From NCBI GenBank assembly GCA_963754285.1, contig CAVWFN010000012.1, positions 1 to 47,542 on the forward strand: DNA of 47,542 bases. Reading direction: 5' to 3'. This document shows positions 7,184 through 14,944 of the stretch, piece after piece. Below the pieces are notes generated by a model. The model saw only the letters and a list, made by a program, of their open reading frames with translations. It had not been told where the DNA came from and did no database searches. This DNA comes from RYN-133 sp963754285. Its GTDB lineage: Bacteria; Actinomycetota; Actinomycetes; Mycobacteriales; Jatrophihabitantaceae. The number at the start of each line of letters is the position of its first letter. The first letter of the stretch is position 1. The translations under genes and the position numbers were made by a program.

Positions 7184-7417
7184 GTGGCCGAGCGTTCAGC
7201 GGACGAGATCCAGCGCGAGATCGAGCAGGCGCGCGTGAAGCTCGCCGGCGCGGTCGACCAACTCGCGTACCAGGCCAGCCCGAAGCGGGTTGTCGAGAAC
7301 GTGAAGGTGACCCTCAAGCAACGCGCCCAGTCACCGCAGGGACGAGCCGTCATCGGCGTAGCCGGCGGCCTGGTCGTCGTCCTGATCGTGCGGCGCATCC
7401 GGAAGGGCAGGCGCTGA
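7184..7417 (+). CDS. DUF3618 domain small membrane protein
   Basis: This 77-residue protein starts at GTG 7184 with VAERSADEIQREIEQARVKL, followed by AGAVDQLAYQASPKR and VVENVKVTLKQRAQSP, then one hydrophobic helix (GRAVIGVAGGLVVVLIVRRI) and a basic end. The IQREIEQARxxLAxxVDxL pattern is that of the actinobacterial DUF3618 family. The purine stretch GGGAGAGGA at 7168-7176 supports the start, although the frame is open further upstream. Function is unknown; a cytoplasmic coiled part tethered to the membrane is what the sequence shows. It overlaps the next gene by 4 bases. Confidence 0.8.
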   Translation: MAERSADEIQREIEQARVKLAGAVDQLAYQASPKRVVENVKVTLKQRAQSPQGRAVIGVAGGLVVVLIVRRIRKGRR

Positions 7418-8271
7418 GCGCGGCGACTGCGGTCCTGCTGATCTCGTGCCGTGACCAGCCGGGCCTCGTCCACGCCGTAGCGAAGTTCGTCCTCGACGTC
7501 GGCGGCAACATCCTGCACGCCGAGCAACACACCGATCGCGAGGCCGGAGTCTTCTTCCAACGGGTCGAGTTCGACATCGACGAGGGACGCGTCGGCCGCG
7601 ACGATCTCGCCGCCGCGATCGCCCCGGTCGCCGAGCGGTTCGGCATGGACATCGCAGTGCGTTTCAGCGATGAGCGTCCCCGCGTGGCGATCCTCGCCTC
7701 GAAGCAGCCGCATTGCCTGGGCGACCTGCTCGCGCGCTGGCGAGCCGGCGAGCTGGCAGCCGAGATCGCCGTCGTGATCAGCAATCACCCCGACCACGCC
7801 GCACTGGCTGAGTTCAGCGGCGTGCCGTACCGGCACCTACCCGTCGCGCCCGACGCGAAGGACCTGAGCGAGGGTGCACTGCTCGACGAACTCGCCCGCC
7901 ACGATGTCGACCTCGTCGTGCTCGCGCGCTACATGCAGATCCTCGGCCCGGTAGTTCTCGACGCCTACCCGCACCGGATCATCAACATCCACCACTCGTT
8001 CCTGCCCGCGTTCGTCGGCGCACGTCCGTACCACCAGGCCCAACAGCGCGGCGTGAAACTCATCGGTGCGACTGCCCACTACGCCACGGCCGACCTGGAC
8101 GAAGGCCCGATCATCGCCCAGGACGTCGAGCCGGTGACTCACCGCGACTCGGTCGCAGACATGGTGCGCAAGGGACGTGACCTGGAGACGGTTGTGCTCG
8201 CCAGAGCCGTCCGTGCCCACGTCGAGCACCGCACCCTCGTGTTCGGGAACAAGACCATCGTCTTCTCCTGA
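7414..8271 (+). CDS. purU: Formyltetrahydrofolate deformylase PurU
   Basis: PurU hydrolyses 10-formyl-tetrahydrofolate to formate and THF. The N-terminal ACT-like domain begins SAATAVLLISCRDQPGLVHA; the formyltransferase domain contains RPRVAILASKQPHCL, INIHHSFLPAFVGA (Asn191, His193) and ATADLDEGPIIAQD (Asp229), which include the conserved catalytic Asn, His and Asp. The first ATG (7645) would delete the ACT domain. The only suitable start upstream is CTG at 7414, overlapping the DUF3618 stop as CTGA, with GGAAGGG at 7401-7407 as ribosome binding site. That gives 285 residues, the usual family length. The CTG start is an inference. Confidence 0.88.
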   Translation: MSAATAVLLISCRDQPGLVHAVAKFVLDVGGNILHAEQHTDREAGVFFQRVEFDIDEGRVGRDDLAAAIAPVAERFGMDIAVRFSDERPRVAILASKQPHCLGDLLARWRAGELAAEIAVVISNHPDHAALAEFSGVPYRHLPVAPDAKDLSEGALLDELARHDVDLVVLARYMQILGPVVLDAYPHRIINIHHSFLPAFVGARPYHQAQQRGVKLIGATAHYATADLDEGPIIAQDVEPVTHRDSVADMVRKGRDLETVVLARAVRAHVEHRTLVFGNKTIVFS

Positions 8272-8316
8272 GCGTGTTCAGGGGGAGGTAACCAAGTGTT
8301 CATCGAATGCGCTCGC

Positions 8317-8322
8317 TAGTGT
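8317..8322 (+). promoter_or_regulatory. Predicted -10 element (TAGTGT) of the DUF47-pit operon
   Basis: TAGTGT is followed by 7 bases and the GTG at 8330, with no ribosome binding site. This fits a leaderless transcript covering the DUF47 and Pit genes. Confidence 0.45.
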
Positions 8323-8329
8323 GCCAACC

Positions 8330-8947
8330 GTGGCTTTCCGTCTCGCTCCGCGCGACAGCGCTTTCTACGGCATGTTCACGGAGGCGGGCCAGAATGTCGC
8401 CGATTGCGCCGACATCCTGGCCGGGCTGCTCGACCCCAACGCCAACCGCAAGGCGATCGCGAAGCAGCTGCGCGAACGCGAGCACGTCGGCGACTCGGTC
8501 ACGCACCGCATCATGCGCCAGCTCAACACCAGTTTCGTGTCGCCGTTCGACCGTGAAGACATCTATCGGCTCGCGTCCGCGCTCGACGACGTGATCGACG
8601 CTCTCGAGGCGACGGCCGACTTCATCGTCCTCGCCGACGTCGGCAAGCTCCCGGCGCTGATGGGCGAGCAGATCACGCTGATCGCCCGGTCGTCGCACGA
8701 GACCGCTGACGCGATGGGACGGTTGCGCACGTTGCGTGACCTCGAGCCTTACTGGATCGAGGTCAACCGGCTCGAGAACGAGGCAGACCGGGTCTATCGC
8801 AAGCTGCTGTCGCGGCTGTTCAGCGGCGACTACGACGCCTTGACGATGGTCAAGCTCCGCGAGGTCGCGGACGGCTTCGAGGAAGCCGCCGACGCGCTCG
8901 AACACGTCGCACACGCCGTCGAGACGATCGCGGTCAAGGAGTCCTGA
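8330..8947 (+). CDS. DUF47/PhoU-like Pit accessory protein
   Basis: The 205-residue, almost fully helical protein starts VAFRLAPRDSAFYGMFTEAG and shows EREHVGDSVTHRIMRQL, FDREDIYRLASALDDVIDAL and NRLENEADRVYRKLLSRLF, the repeated helices of DUF47 (YkaA/PhoU-like) proteins. These act as cytoplasmic partners or regulators of Pit-type phosphate transporters. The pit gene follows after 5 bases, which confirms the assignment. The GTG start at 8330 is preferred over upstream possibilities because of the TAGTGT element and because family members begin a few residues before the RLAPRD segment. Confidence 0.9.
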   Translation: MAFRLAPRDSAFYGMFTEAGQNVADCADILAGLLDPNANRKAIAKQLREREHVGDSVTHRIMRQLNTSFVSPFDREDIYRLASALDDVIDALEATADFIVLADVGKLPALMGEQITLIARSSHETADAMGRLRTLRDLEPYWIEVNRLENEADRVYRKLLSRLFSGDYDALTMVKLREVADGFEEAADALEHVAHAVETIAVKES

Positions 8948-8952
8948 CCACG

Positions 8953-9951
8953 ATGGACTCCACCGCACTGGTGGTGGTCATCGTCGTGGTGGCCCTGGGC
9001 TTCGACTTCACCAACGGCTTCCACGACTCGGCCAATGCGATCGCGACGTCGATCTCGACCAAGGCCCTCACCCCACGCGTGGCACTTGCCATGGCGGCGG
9101 TTGCGAACGTCGTCGGTGCGCTCATCTCGACCGAGGTCGCCAAGACGATCGGCAGCGGGATCGTGTCGCCCCCACAGCACCGCGTGGGCCTGGTGCTGGT
9201 GTTGTCGGCACTGGTCGGCGCCATCTTGTGGAACCTCGGCACCTGGTACTTCGGGCTCCCGTCCTCGTCCTCGCACGCGCTGATCGGCGGGCTGATCGGC
9301 GCCGCACTCGCGGCGTCCCAGTCCGTGCAATGGCAGGGCGTGACCGAGAAGGTCCTGATCCCCATGGTCGTCTCGCCGCTGATCGGCTTCGGGCTCAGCT
9401 ACGCGTTCATGCTCGCGATCTTGTGGATCTTCCGGAAGGCGAACGCGGTACGCACGCAACGCGGATTCCGCTGGGCCCAGATCGCCTCGGCCGCGACGAT
9501 GGCGTTCGGGCACGGCACGCAGGACGCGCAGAAGACGATGGGCGTCATCTTCGCGACCCTGGTCGTGTCCGGGCACCTCAACGGCTCGGCCGGCATCCCG
9601 TACTGGGTGATCGGCAGCTCCGCGGCCGCGATCTCGCTCGGCACCTATTCAGGCGGCTGGCGCATCATGCGCACACTCGGCCGGCGGATCATCTCGCTGA
9701 CCCCGGCGAGCGGGTTCAGTGCGCAGGCGGTCTCGAGCGCGGTCATGCTCGCGACGGCGCACTACGGCCTGCCCGTGTCGACGACGCACGTGATCAGTTC
9801 GTCGGTGATGGGCGTCGGCGCCACACGGCGTCTGTCGGCTGTGCGGTGGGGCGTGGCCGGCAACATCGTGATTGCGTGGATCCTGACGATCCCGGCAGCC
9901 GGCATCGTTGCCGCCCTCGTCTGGTTCATCCTGCGCCCGATCCTCGTCTGA
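8953..9951 (+). CDS. pit: Inorganic phosphate transporter, PiT family
   Basis: The 332-residue membrane protein carries the PiT signature GFDFTNGFHDSANAIATSIS near the N-terminus and a second, related GHGTQDAQKTMGVI segment near residue 182, reflecting the internal duplication of the family. About ten hydrophobic segments are visible. It imports metal-phosphate by symport (H+ in characterised bacterial Pit proteins). It is co-transcribed with its DUF47 partner upstream. Its 3' end overlaps the end of the convergent pxpC gene by 26 bases, leaving no room for a terminator between them. Confidence 0.93.
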   Translation: MDSTALVVVIVVVALGFDFTNGFHDSANAIATSISTKALTPRVALAMAAVANVVGALISTEVAKTIGSGIVSPPQHRVGLVLVLSALVGAILWNLGTWYFGLPSSSSHALIGGLIGAALAASQSVQWQGVTEKVLIPMVVSPLIGFGLSYAFMLAILWIFRKANAVRTQRGFRWAQIASAATMAFGHGTQDAQKTMGVIFATLVVSGHLNGSAGIPYWVIGSSAAAISLGTYSGGWRIMRTLGRRIISLTPASGFSAQAVSSAVMLATAHYGLPVSTTHVISSSVMGVGATRRLSAVRWGVAGNIVIAWILTIPAAGIVAALVWFILRPILV

Positions 9952-10769
9952 GCGCGAAGCGCACCGCGTCGCCGGGGCGCAGCTGCGCCGCCGCGTCGAA
10001 ACCGGCGTCGGTCAATACGGCCAGCACCGGATAGCCGCCCGTCACCGGTGCGTCCGGACCGAAGATGATCGGACGACCGTCGGCGGGCACCTGGATCGCG
10101 CCGGGCAGCGTCGGCTCGCTGGGCAGTTCTCCCGAGCGTTCGCGCGCCAGGGCGCGGCCGTCGAGCCGCACGCCGATCCGGTCCGACTCGGCGCGCACGA
10201 CCCACGGGTCGCCGGTCAGCCGGGTGAGAGCGTCGGTCGCGAACCAGTCGACGCGCGGGCCCGGCACGACGACGAGCTCGGTGGGGGCGCGGCGGGGAGC
10301 GGCGACGGACCCGCTCGGAGGGTCGTCCGGCGGCGGTCCGACTTCGAGCCGGTCGCCCGGTCGGAGCGGGGCCGGGCCGAGTCCGCTGAGCAGATCGGTG
10401 CTGCGCGAACCGAGCTCGGCCTCGGCGGCCCAGCCGCCGCGCACCGCGAGGTAGCTGCGCAGCCCGCGCGAGGGTGAACCGAAACGGACGACCGCGCCGG
10501 GGCGGGCGGTGAAGGCCGCGCCCCAATCCGCGCCGGGGCAGCTCGCGCCGGTGCACGCAAAGGTCGCCGCGTCGAGCGCGCGAACCGTCAAGCCCGCCCA
10601 GAGTGAACTCGAGCACCGCGGCATCGACGGGATTGCCGACCAGCCGGTTGGCCAGCCGGGCAGCGGCGCGGTCGAAGGCTCCCGAGCGCGCGACGCCGAG
10701 TCCCGCCCAGCCCGTGCGGCCGAGGTCTTGGACGCTCGCGAGCGGGCCGGGCTCGACAATCTCGATCAT
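9926..10769 (-). pseudogene. pxpC: 5-oxoprolinase subunit C (biotin-dependent carboxyltransferase family), frame broken by one base
   Basis: The minus strand reads MIEIVEPGPLASVQDLGRTG from the ATG at 10769 through AVLEFTLGGL, then leaves the family pattern. A shifted frame continues exactly where expected with TVRALDAATFACTGASCPGA, LRSYLAVRGGW, IIFGPDAPVTGGYPVLAVLT and ends at 9926. Dropping one base at about 10588-10592 restores GGLTVRAL, so this is a single-base insertion relative to an intact gene. The ATG overlaps the pxpB stop as ATGA. PxpC (KipA-like) is the third part of the PxpABC complex that opens 5-oxoproline to glutamate with ATP. Real loss, a sequencing error or recoding cannot be separated from the sequence alone. 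Confidence 0.85.
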
Positions 10770-11359
10770 CGGCGCTCGAAATGCACTCGCGTGCCGGGCG
10801 CGAGCAGGGCAGGGCTGGGCCGGGTGGCGTCCCAGAGGGTCGCGTCGGTGCGGCCGAGCAGGCGCCACCCACCGGGCGAGCGCCGCGGATAGACGCCGGT
10901 GAACTCGCCGGCGATGCCGACCGCCCCGGCCGGGACAGCCGTACGCGGTTCGGCGCGGCGCGGCACGTGCAGTTGTTCGGGCAGCCCGTCCAGATACGCG
11001 AACCCGGGGGAGAAACCGCAGAACCGCACGACGTAATCGGCACTGCTGTGCAGCGAGATCACTTCGTCGGGCGTGAGGCCGAGCTCGGCCGCCACCTCGT
11101 CGAGGTCGTCGCCGTCGTAGACGACCGGCAGCGTCACCGCGGCGGCGTCGTCGTCAGCGGTGGCCGTGACTTCACGCGCGAAGGCTGCGCGCACGGCGTC
11201 GCGAGCACCGTCGGCGACGATCGCCAGCACGGTCGACGCGCCGGCGACGGCATCGAGCACGCCCGGCTCGGCGGCCAGCGCCGCACGCAGCGCGGGGACG
11301 AGGCGCGGGTCGTCGAGTTCGGCGAGGATCGCGTGCTCGCCGTAGTCGATGAGCCTCAC
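10766..11359 (-). CDS. pxpB: 5-oxoprolinase subunit B (KipI-like)
   Basis: From the GTG at 11359, which overlaps the pxpA stop as GTGA, the protein has 197 residues. It begins VRLIDYGEHAILAELDD and contains LPVVYDGDDLDEVAAELGLT, FCGFSPGFAYLDGLP, RTAVPAGAVGIAGEFTGVYP and SPGGWRLLGRTD, the defining segments of the KipI/PxpB allophanate-hydrolase-like family. An open frame extends further upstream, but those codons lie inside pxpA and lack family similarity. It works with PxpA and PxpC in ATP-dependent cleavage of 5-oxoproline (pyroglutamate). Spacing by 4-base overlaps on both sides indicates a translationally coupled operon. Confidence 0.92.
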   Translation of the reverse strand: MRLIDYGEHAILAELDDPRLVPALRAALAAEPGVLDAVAGASTVLAIVADGARDAVRAAFAREVTATADDDAAAVTLPVVYDGDDLDEVAAELGLTPDEVISLHSSADYVVRFCGFSPGFAYLDGLPEQLHVPRRAEPRTAVPAGAVGIAGEFTGVYPRRSPGGWRLLGRTDATLWDATRPSPALLAPGTRVHFERR

Positions 11360-12114
11360 GGCCGGAAGGCGGCGAGCTCGATGCCGGCGGCGGACAGCGC
11401 GGTGCGCACGGCGCGGGCGAGGTCGACAGCGCCCGGAGTGTCGCCGTGCAGGCACAGCGAAGCCGCCTCGACGGCGACCTCACTGCCGTCGATCGCCCGG
11501 ACCCGCCGGTCGCGCGCCAATGCGACTGCCTGCCCGACGACTGTGGCCGGGTCCTGGTGGACGGCGCCGGGCTCGGTGCGGGATACCAACCGTCCCGCCG
11601 CTGTGTAAGCCCGGTCGGCGAACGCCTCGGCGACGAACGGCAGGCCGGCCGCCTGTGCCGCCCGGTCGAGTTCGGACGCGGGCAGCCCGAGCAGGGGCAG
11701 CGTGGCGTCGTAGGCGACGACCGCGCGAGCAATCGCTGCCGCCTGGTGCTCGTCGTCGGCCGCCGTGTTGTACAGCGCGCCGTGCGGCTTCACGTAGCGC
11801 ACCGACGTTCCCGCCGCACGGGCGAAGGCGTCGAGCGCGCCGAGCTGATAGAGGACGTCGGCGTAGAGGTCATCGGCGGCGATGTCGATGCGTCGCCGGC
11901 CGAATCCCGCCAGATCGCGGTAGCCGACCTGCGCGCCGATGGCCACCCCGCGCGCCGCGGCGGCGGTGCACACCCGGGCCATCGTCGCCGGGTCGCCGGC
12001 GTGGAAACCGCACGCGACGTTGGCGCTGGTGACGACCTCGAGCAGGGCTTCGTCGTCGCCGAGGCGCCACGCGCCGAAACCCTCGCCGAGGTCGGCATTC
12101 AGGTCGAGCTGCAC
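11356..12114 (-). CDS. pxpA: 5-oxoprolinase subunit A (LamB/YcsF family)
   Basis: The 252-residue protein begins QLDLNADLGEGFGAWRLGDD after the start residue and has TSANVACGFHAGDPATM, GAQVGYRDLAGFGRR, VRYVKPHGALYN and LCLHGDTPGAV, the signature of PxpA. A start two codons upstream (GTG at 12120) is possible, but GTG at 12114 is better. It gives the usual MxLDLNADLGE N-terminus, and TAGGTT lies exactly 6 bases before it, as in the leaderless genes of this window. It opens the pxpABC operon and diverges from efeU; the IdeR box at 12141-12159 sits where its -35 region should be. Confidence 0.92.
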   Translation of the reverse strand: MQLDLNADLGEGFGAWRLGDDEALLEVVTSANVACGFHAGDPATMARVCTAAAARGVAIGAQVGYRDLAGFGRRRIDIAADDLYADVLYQLGALDAFARAAGTSVRYVKPHGALYNTAADDEHQAAAIARAVVAYDATLPLLGLPASELDRAAQAAGLPFVAEAFADRAYTAAGRLVSRTEPGAVHQDPATVVGQAVALARDRRVRAIDGSEVAVEAASLCLHGDTPGAVDLARAVRTALSAAGIELAAFRP

Positions 12115-12120
12115 GCCCAC

Positions 12121-12126
12121 AACCTA
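12121..12126 (-). promoter_or_regulatory. Predicted -10 element (TAGGTT) of pxpABC
   Basis: On the minus strand TAGGTT is followed by 6 bases and GTG at 12114. The expected -35 position (about 12144-12149) lies within the IdeR/DtxR-like box, so iron-dependent repression could act on this promoter too. Confidence 0.45.
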
Positions 12127-12140
12127 GTCGGTTACGGTAG

Positions 12141-12159
12141 TGAGGTTAGCCTAACCAAC
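12141..12159. promoter_or_regulatory. IdeR/DtxR-type iron box upstream of efeU
   Basis: TGAGGTTAGCCTAACCAAC matches the known IdeR/DtxR consensus TTAGGTTAGSCTAACCTAA at 16 of 19 positions and has a perfect core palindrome GGTTAGCCTAACC apart from the centre. A TACGGT hexamer at 12133-12138 would put the efeU transcription start inside the box, the usual placement for repression by Fe2+-IdeR. Confidence 0.85.
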
Positions 12160-12172
12160 CTTGAGGACGGCG

Positions 12173-13723
12173 ATGCTTCCCACCTTCGTCATCGGGCTGC
12201 GCGAAGGCCTCGAGGCCGCGCTGATCGTCGGCATCATTGCCGCGTTCTTGCGCCGGCAAGGCCGTCGTGACCTGATCAGGTGGGTGTTCATCGGCGTCGG
12301 CGCGGCGATCCTGCTCTGCGTCGCCGCAGGCGTGGCGCTGCAGATCTACTCCAAGGACCTTCCGCAGCGCCAGCAGGAGGGCCTCGAGACCGTGATCGGC
12401 GTTCTCGCCGTCGGCATGGTCACCTACATGGTCGTCTGGATGAAGCGGCACTCGCGCGAGCTCAAGGGCCAGCTCGAGACACTGGCGAACGACGCCATGG
12501 CGAGCGACGCGATGCACGGCGGGGGGCGTGCCGCGCGGGCGATGGTGTTGATGGCGTTCCTCGCGGTGCTGCGCGAAGGCATCGAGACGGTGATCTTCCT
12601 GCTGGCCGTGTTCGACCAGTCGACCAGCGGCGCCTCGGCAGGGCTGGGCGCTGTGCTCGGTGTCGCGGTGGCGATCGTGCTCGGCTACGGCATCTATCGC
12701 GGTGGCGTGCGGCTGAATCTGTCGAAGTTCTTCCGCGCCACCGGCTTCGTGCTGGTGCTGGTCGCGGCCGGCCTGGTCGTGAACGCGCTGCACACCGCGC
12801 ACGAGGCAGGCTGGCTCAACGCCGGCCAGGGGTCGACCTTCGACCTGACGTGGCTCGTCAATCCCGGCTCGGTGCAGTCGTCGCTGCTCACCGGCATGCT
12901 CGGCCTGCAGCCCCGTCCCGTGGTCATCGAGGTCATCGGCTGGCTGGTGTACTTCGTGCCGGTCGCCACGTTCGTCGCCTGGCCGCCCGGACGCTCGCCG
13001 GCGCGCAGGTCGGTATCGCGCGCGCTGCTCATGGGCGGCGGACTCGCCGCGGTTGCCGCGGTCGTGCTGGCACTTGTCGCCCCGTCCGCACCCGCGCAGC
13101 GGCCGGCAACGGCATCGGACCAGGTCGTCCGGGTCGGTCCGGGCACGGCACAGGTTCGCGTTGCCGGCGGCACGATCGGCCTCACCAGAACGAGCAGCAC
13201 CACGCACGACGGCGTGGTCACCGACGTCTACACCGCGACGACACCCGGCCGGCTCGCGGCGACGATGCCTGCGGCTGTCAGCTACGCCCGCGTTGCTGAA
13301 CTCAACGGCGGTCGACTGCCGATCGGTGTGCAGCCGCGCCTGGCTGCGAACGCGACGTTGCGCTACACCGACCAGGTCCGTACGACCGTGTGGATCGCGC
13401 CGCGAACGCTGCGGGTGATCGACTCCCGCGAGGTCGAGCGCGTGAGCGCCGCGCTCGCGTCGCCGAGCGGTGGCACCTACCCGCTGAGCCGACCCGTCCG
13501 CACCGCGACGACCGGATTGCCCGTGCAGACGGCGCAGAGCGCGGCATCGGCTGCGCAGGCCGACGACTCGACCTTCGACCGCCGGGCGCTGCTGCTCGGG
13601 CTCGCCTGGACGTTCGGTGTGGTCGGCGCGCTCGCGCTGCTGGCCGGCCTGGCGCTCGCGGTGACCCCACGCCGGCGTCGCGCGCCCGCGGCACCGCCGG
13701 TGCGATCCCTCGTGAACAGTTAG
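12173..13723 (+). CDS. efeU: Iron permease EfeU (FTR1 family) with long C-terminal extension
   Basis: EfeU is the membrane permease of the EfeUOB ferrous/ferric iron uptake system. The ATG at 12173 has TGAGGA just upstream. Two REGxE motifs, needed for iron passage in FTR1 proteins, lie at residues 10-14 (REGLE) and 134-138 (REGIE), and about seven membrane helices fill residues 1-300. Unlike the classical protein of about 280 residues, this one has 516. After a helix near residue 285 there is an extracytoplasmic segment of about 160 residues rich in Thr, Val and Ala (TTHDGVVTDVYTATTPGRLA), then a final helix (LLLGLAWTFGVVGALALLAG) and a basic tail. Iron control is shown by the upstream box. 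Confidence 0.9.
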   Translation: MLPTFVIGLREGLEAALIVGIIAAFLRRQGRRDLIRWVFIGVGAAILLCVAAGVALQIYSKDLPQRQQEGLETVIGVLAVGMVTYMVVWMKRHSRELKGQLETLANDAMASDAMHGGGRAARAMVLMAFLAVLREGIETVIFLLAVFDQSTSGASAGLGAVLGVAVAIVLGYGIYRGGVRLNLSKFFRATGFVLVLVAAGLVVNALHTAHEAGWLNAGQGSTFDLTWLVNPGSVQSSLLTGMLGLQPRPVVIEVIGWLVYFVPVATFVAWPPGRSPARRSVSRALLMGGGLAAVAAVVLALVAPSAPAQRPATASDQVVRVGPGTAQVRVAGGTIGLTRTSSTTHDGVVTDVYTATTPGRLAATMPAAVSYARVAELNGGRLPIGVQPRLAANATLRYTDQVRTTVWIAPRTLRVIDSREVERVSAALASPSGGTYPLSRPVRTATTGLPVQTAQSAASAAQADDSTFDRRALLLGLAWTFGVVGALALLAGLALAVTPRRRRAPAAPPVRSLVNS

Positions 13724-13738
13724 GTTAGGCTTGCCTAA
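13720..13738. promoter_or_regulatory. IdeR/DtxR-type iron box upstream of efeO
   Basis: TTAGGTTAGGCTTGCCTAA matches the IdeR/DtxR consensus at 17 of 19 positions. It overlaps the efeU stop codon (TAG at 13721-13723). A TAGGCT hexamer inside it (13726-13731) could be the -10 of a separate efeOB promoter, which bound repressor would cover. Confidence 0.88.
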
Positions 13739-13762
13739 CCTTCACTGCTGACGGGAGTCCCG

Positions 13763-14944
13763 ATGTCCCCCCTCCGCCCTGTCGTCGCCCTCATGGCCGG
13801 CGTCGTGTCGATCGGCGCGCTCGCTGCCTGCTCCTCATCGGGCGGCGGCAAAGCCGCGACCGGCGGGTCGTCGAACACCACGACCGCGGCGAAGGTCGCG
13901 AACGTGACGATCACCGCGGCCGGCGGATGCCAGCTCGATACGACCCGGTTCGCAGCCGGCGGCGTCACGTTCAAGATCGAGAACAAGGACGCGACCGCGG
14001 TCAGTGAGATGGAATTGCTCGCCGGTGAGCGCATTCTCGGCGAGAAGGAGAACATCCCGCCGGGCCTCGGCGGCCAGTTCGCAGTGAACCTCACGGCCGG
14101 CACCTACACCGTCTACTGCCCGGGCGCGAACGTCGAGAAGCGTTCGATCACGGTCACCGGCAAGTCCGCCACGACGGGCGACGACACCCTGGCCGCGCTG
14201 CTCAAGACCGCGACCGACGAGTACCGCAGCTACGTCGACAGCCAGCTCGCGTATCTCGTGACCACAACGCAGAAGCTCGACCAGGCCCTGCACGGCACGA
14301 GCCTGTCCGCCGCGCAGACCGCCTACATCAAGGCCCGCCCGTACTACGAGAAGATCGAGCCGGTCGCCGAATCGTTCGTCATCGGCAAGAACAACCTCGA
14401 CGCCGACATCGACGCCCGCATCAACGATGTTCCGCGTGCCAAGTGGTCCGGATTCCACCTCATCGAGCAGAGCCTGTGGGTGAAGAAGAGCCTGTCCGGC
14501 ATGGGTCCCTGGGGCGACAAACTCCTCGCCGACGTCAAGCTCCTGCAGCAGAAGGCCAAGACCCTGACCTACCAGGCGCCGGACCTGGCCAACGGTGCGC
14601 AGAGCCTGCTCGACGAGGTCGCCTCGAGCAAGATCACCGGCGAGGAGGAGCGGTACTCGCACATCGACATCGTCGACATGGCCAACAACGTCGAGGGATC
14701 CGAGCAGGCCTACGCCGACCTGCAGCCCGCCATCCGGCGCATCGACCCGACGCTGAGCGCGACGATCGAGCAGGCCTTTGCCGCGCTTGACACCCTGCTC
14801 AACAAGTACCGAACGACGAGCAATGTGTCCGGCTACGTCTACTACACCGCACTCGACGACTCGGACAAGCGTGCGCTGGCGGCCGCGGTCAAGGCCGTGG
14901 CCGAGCCGCTGTCGAGCGTTGCCGGAAAGGTCGCGACAGGCTGA
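13763..14944 (+). CDS. efeO: Iron uptake lipoprotein EfeO (cupredoxin + M75 domain)
   Basis: The 393-residue protein has a lipoprotein signal peptide ending in LAAC (Cys near residue 22), then an N-terminal cupredoxin-like domain (about residues 45-135, with FKIENKDATAVSEMELLAGE). A helical M75/imelysin-like domain follows (about residues 145-390) with the HxxE metal motif His232-Leu-Ile-Glu235 in GFHLIEQSLW. EfeO binds iron outside the membrane and passes it to EfeU. GGGAG before the ATG serves as ribosome binding site. The stop overlaps the efeB start by one base (TGATG). Expression is expected to be iron-repressed through the box at 13720-13738. Confidence 0.93.
   Translation: MSPLRPVVALMAGVVSIGALAACSSSGGGKAATGGSSNTTTAAKVANVTITAAGGCQLDTTRFAAGGVTFKIENKDATAVSEMELLAGERILGEKENIPPGLGGQFAVNLTAGTYTVYCPGANVEKRSITVTGKSATTGDDTLAALLKTATDEYRSYVDSQLAYLVTTTQKLDQALHGTSLSAAQTAYIKARPYYEKIEPVAESFVIGKNNLDADIDARINDVPRAKWSGFHLIEQSLWVKKSLSGMGPWGDKLLADVKLLQQKAKTLTYQAPDLANGAQSLLDEVASSKITGEEERYSHIDIVDMANNVEGSEQAYADLQPAIRRIDPTLSATIEQAFAALDTLLNKYRTTSNVSGYVYYTALDDSDKRALAAAVKAVAEPLSSVAGKVATG

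Noticed and set aside
6649..7836. Long minus-strand form of the peroxiredoxin with more than 230 extra N-terminal residues
   Set aside because: The extra codons are antisense to DUF3618 and purU and show no family similarity; the normal start is at 7116.
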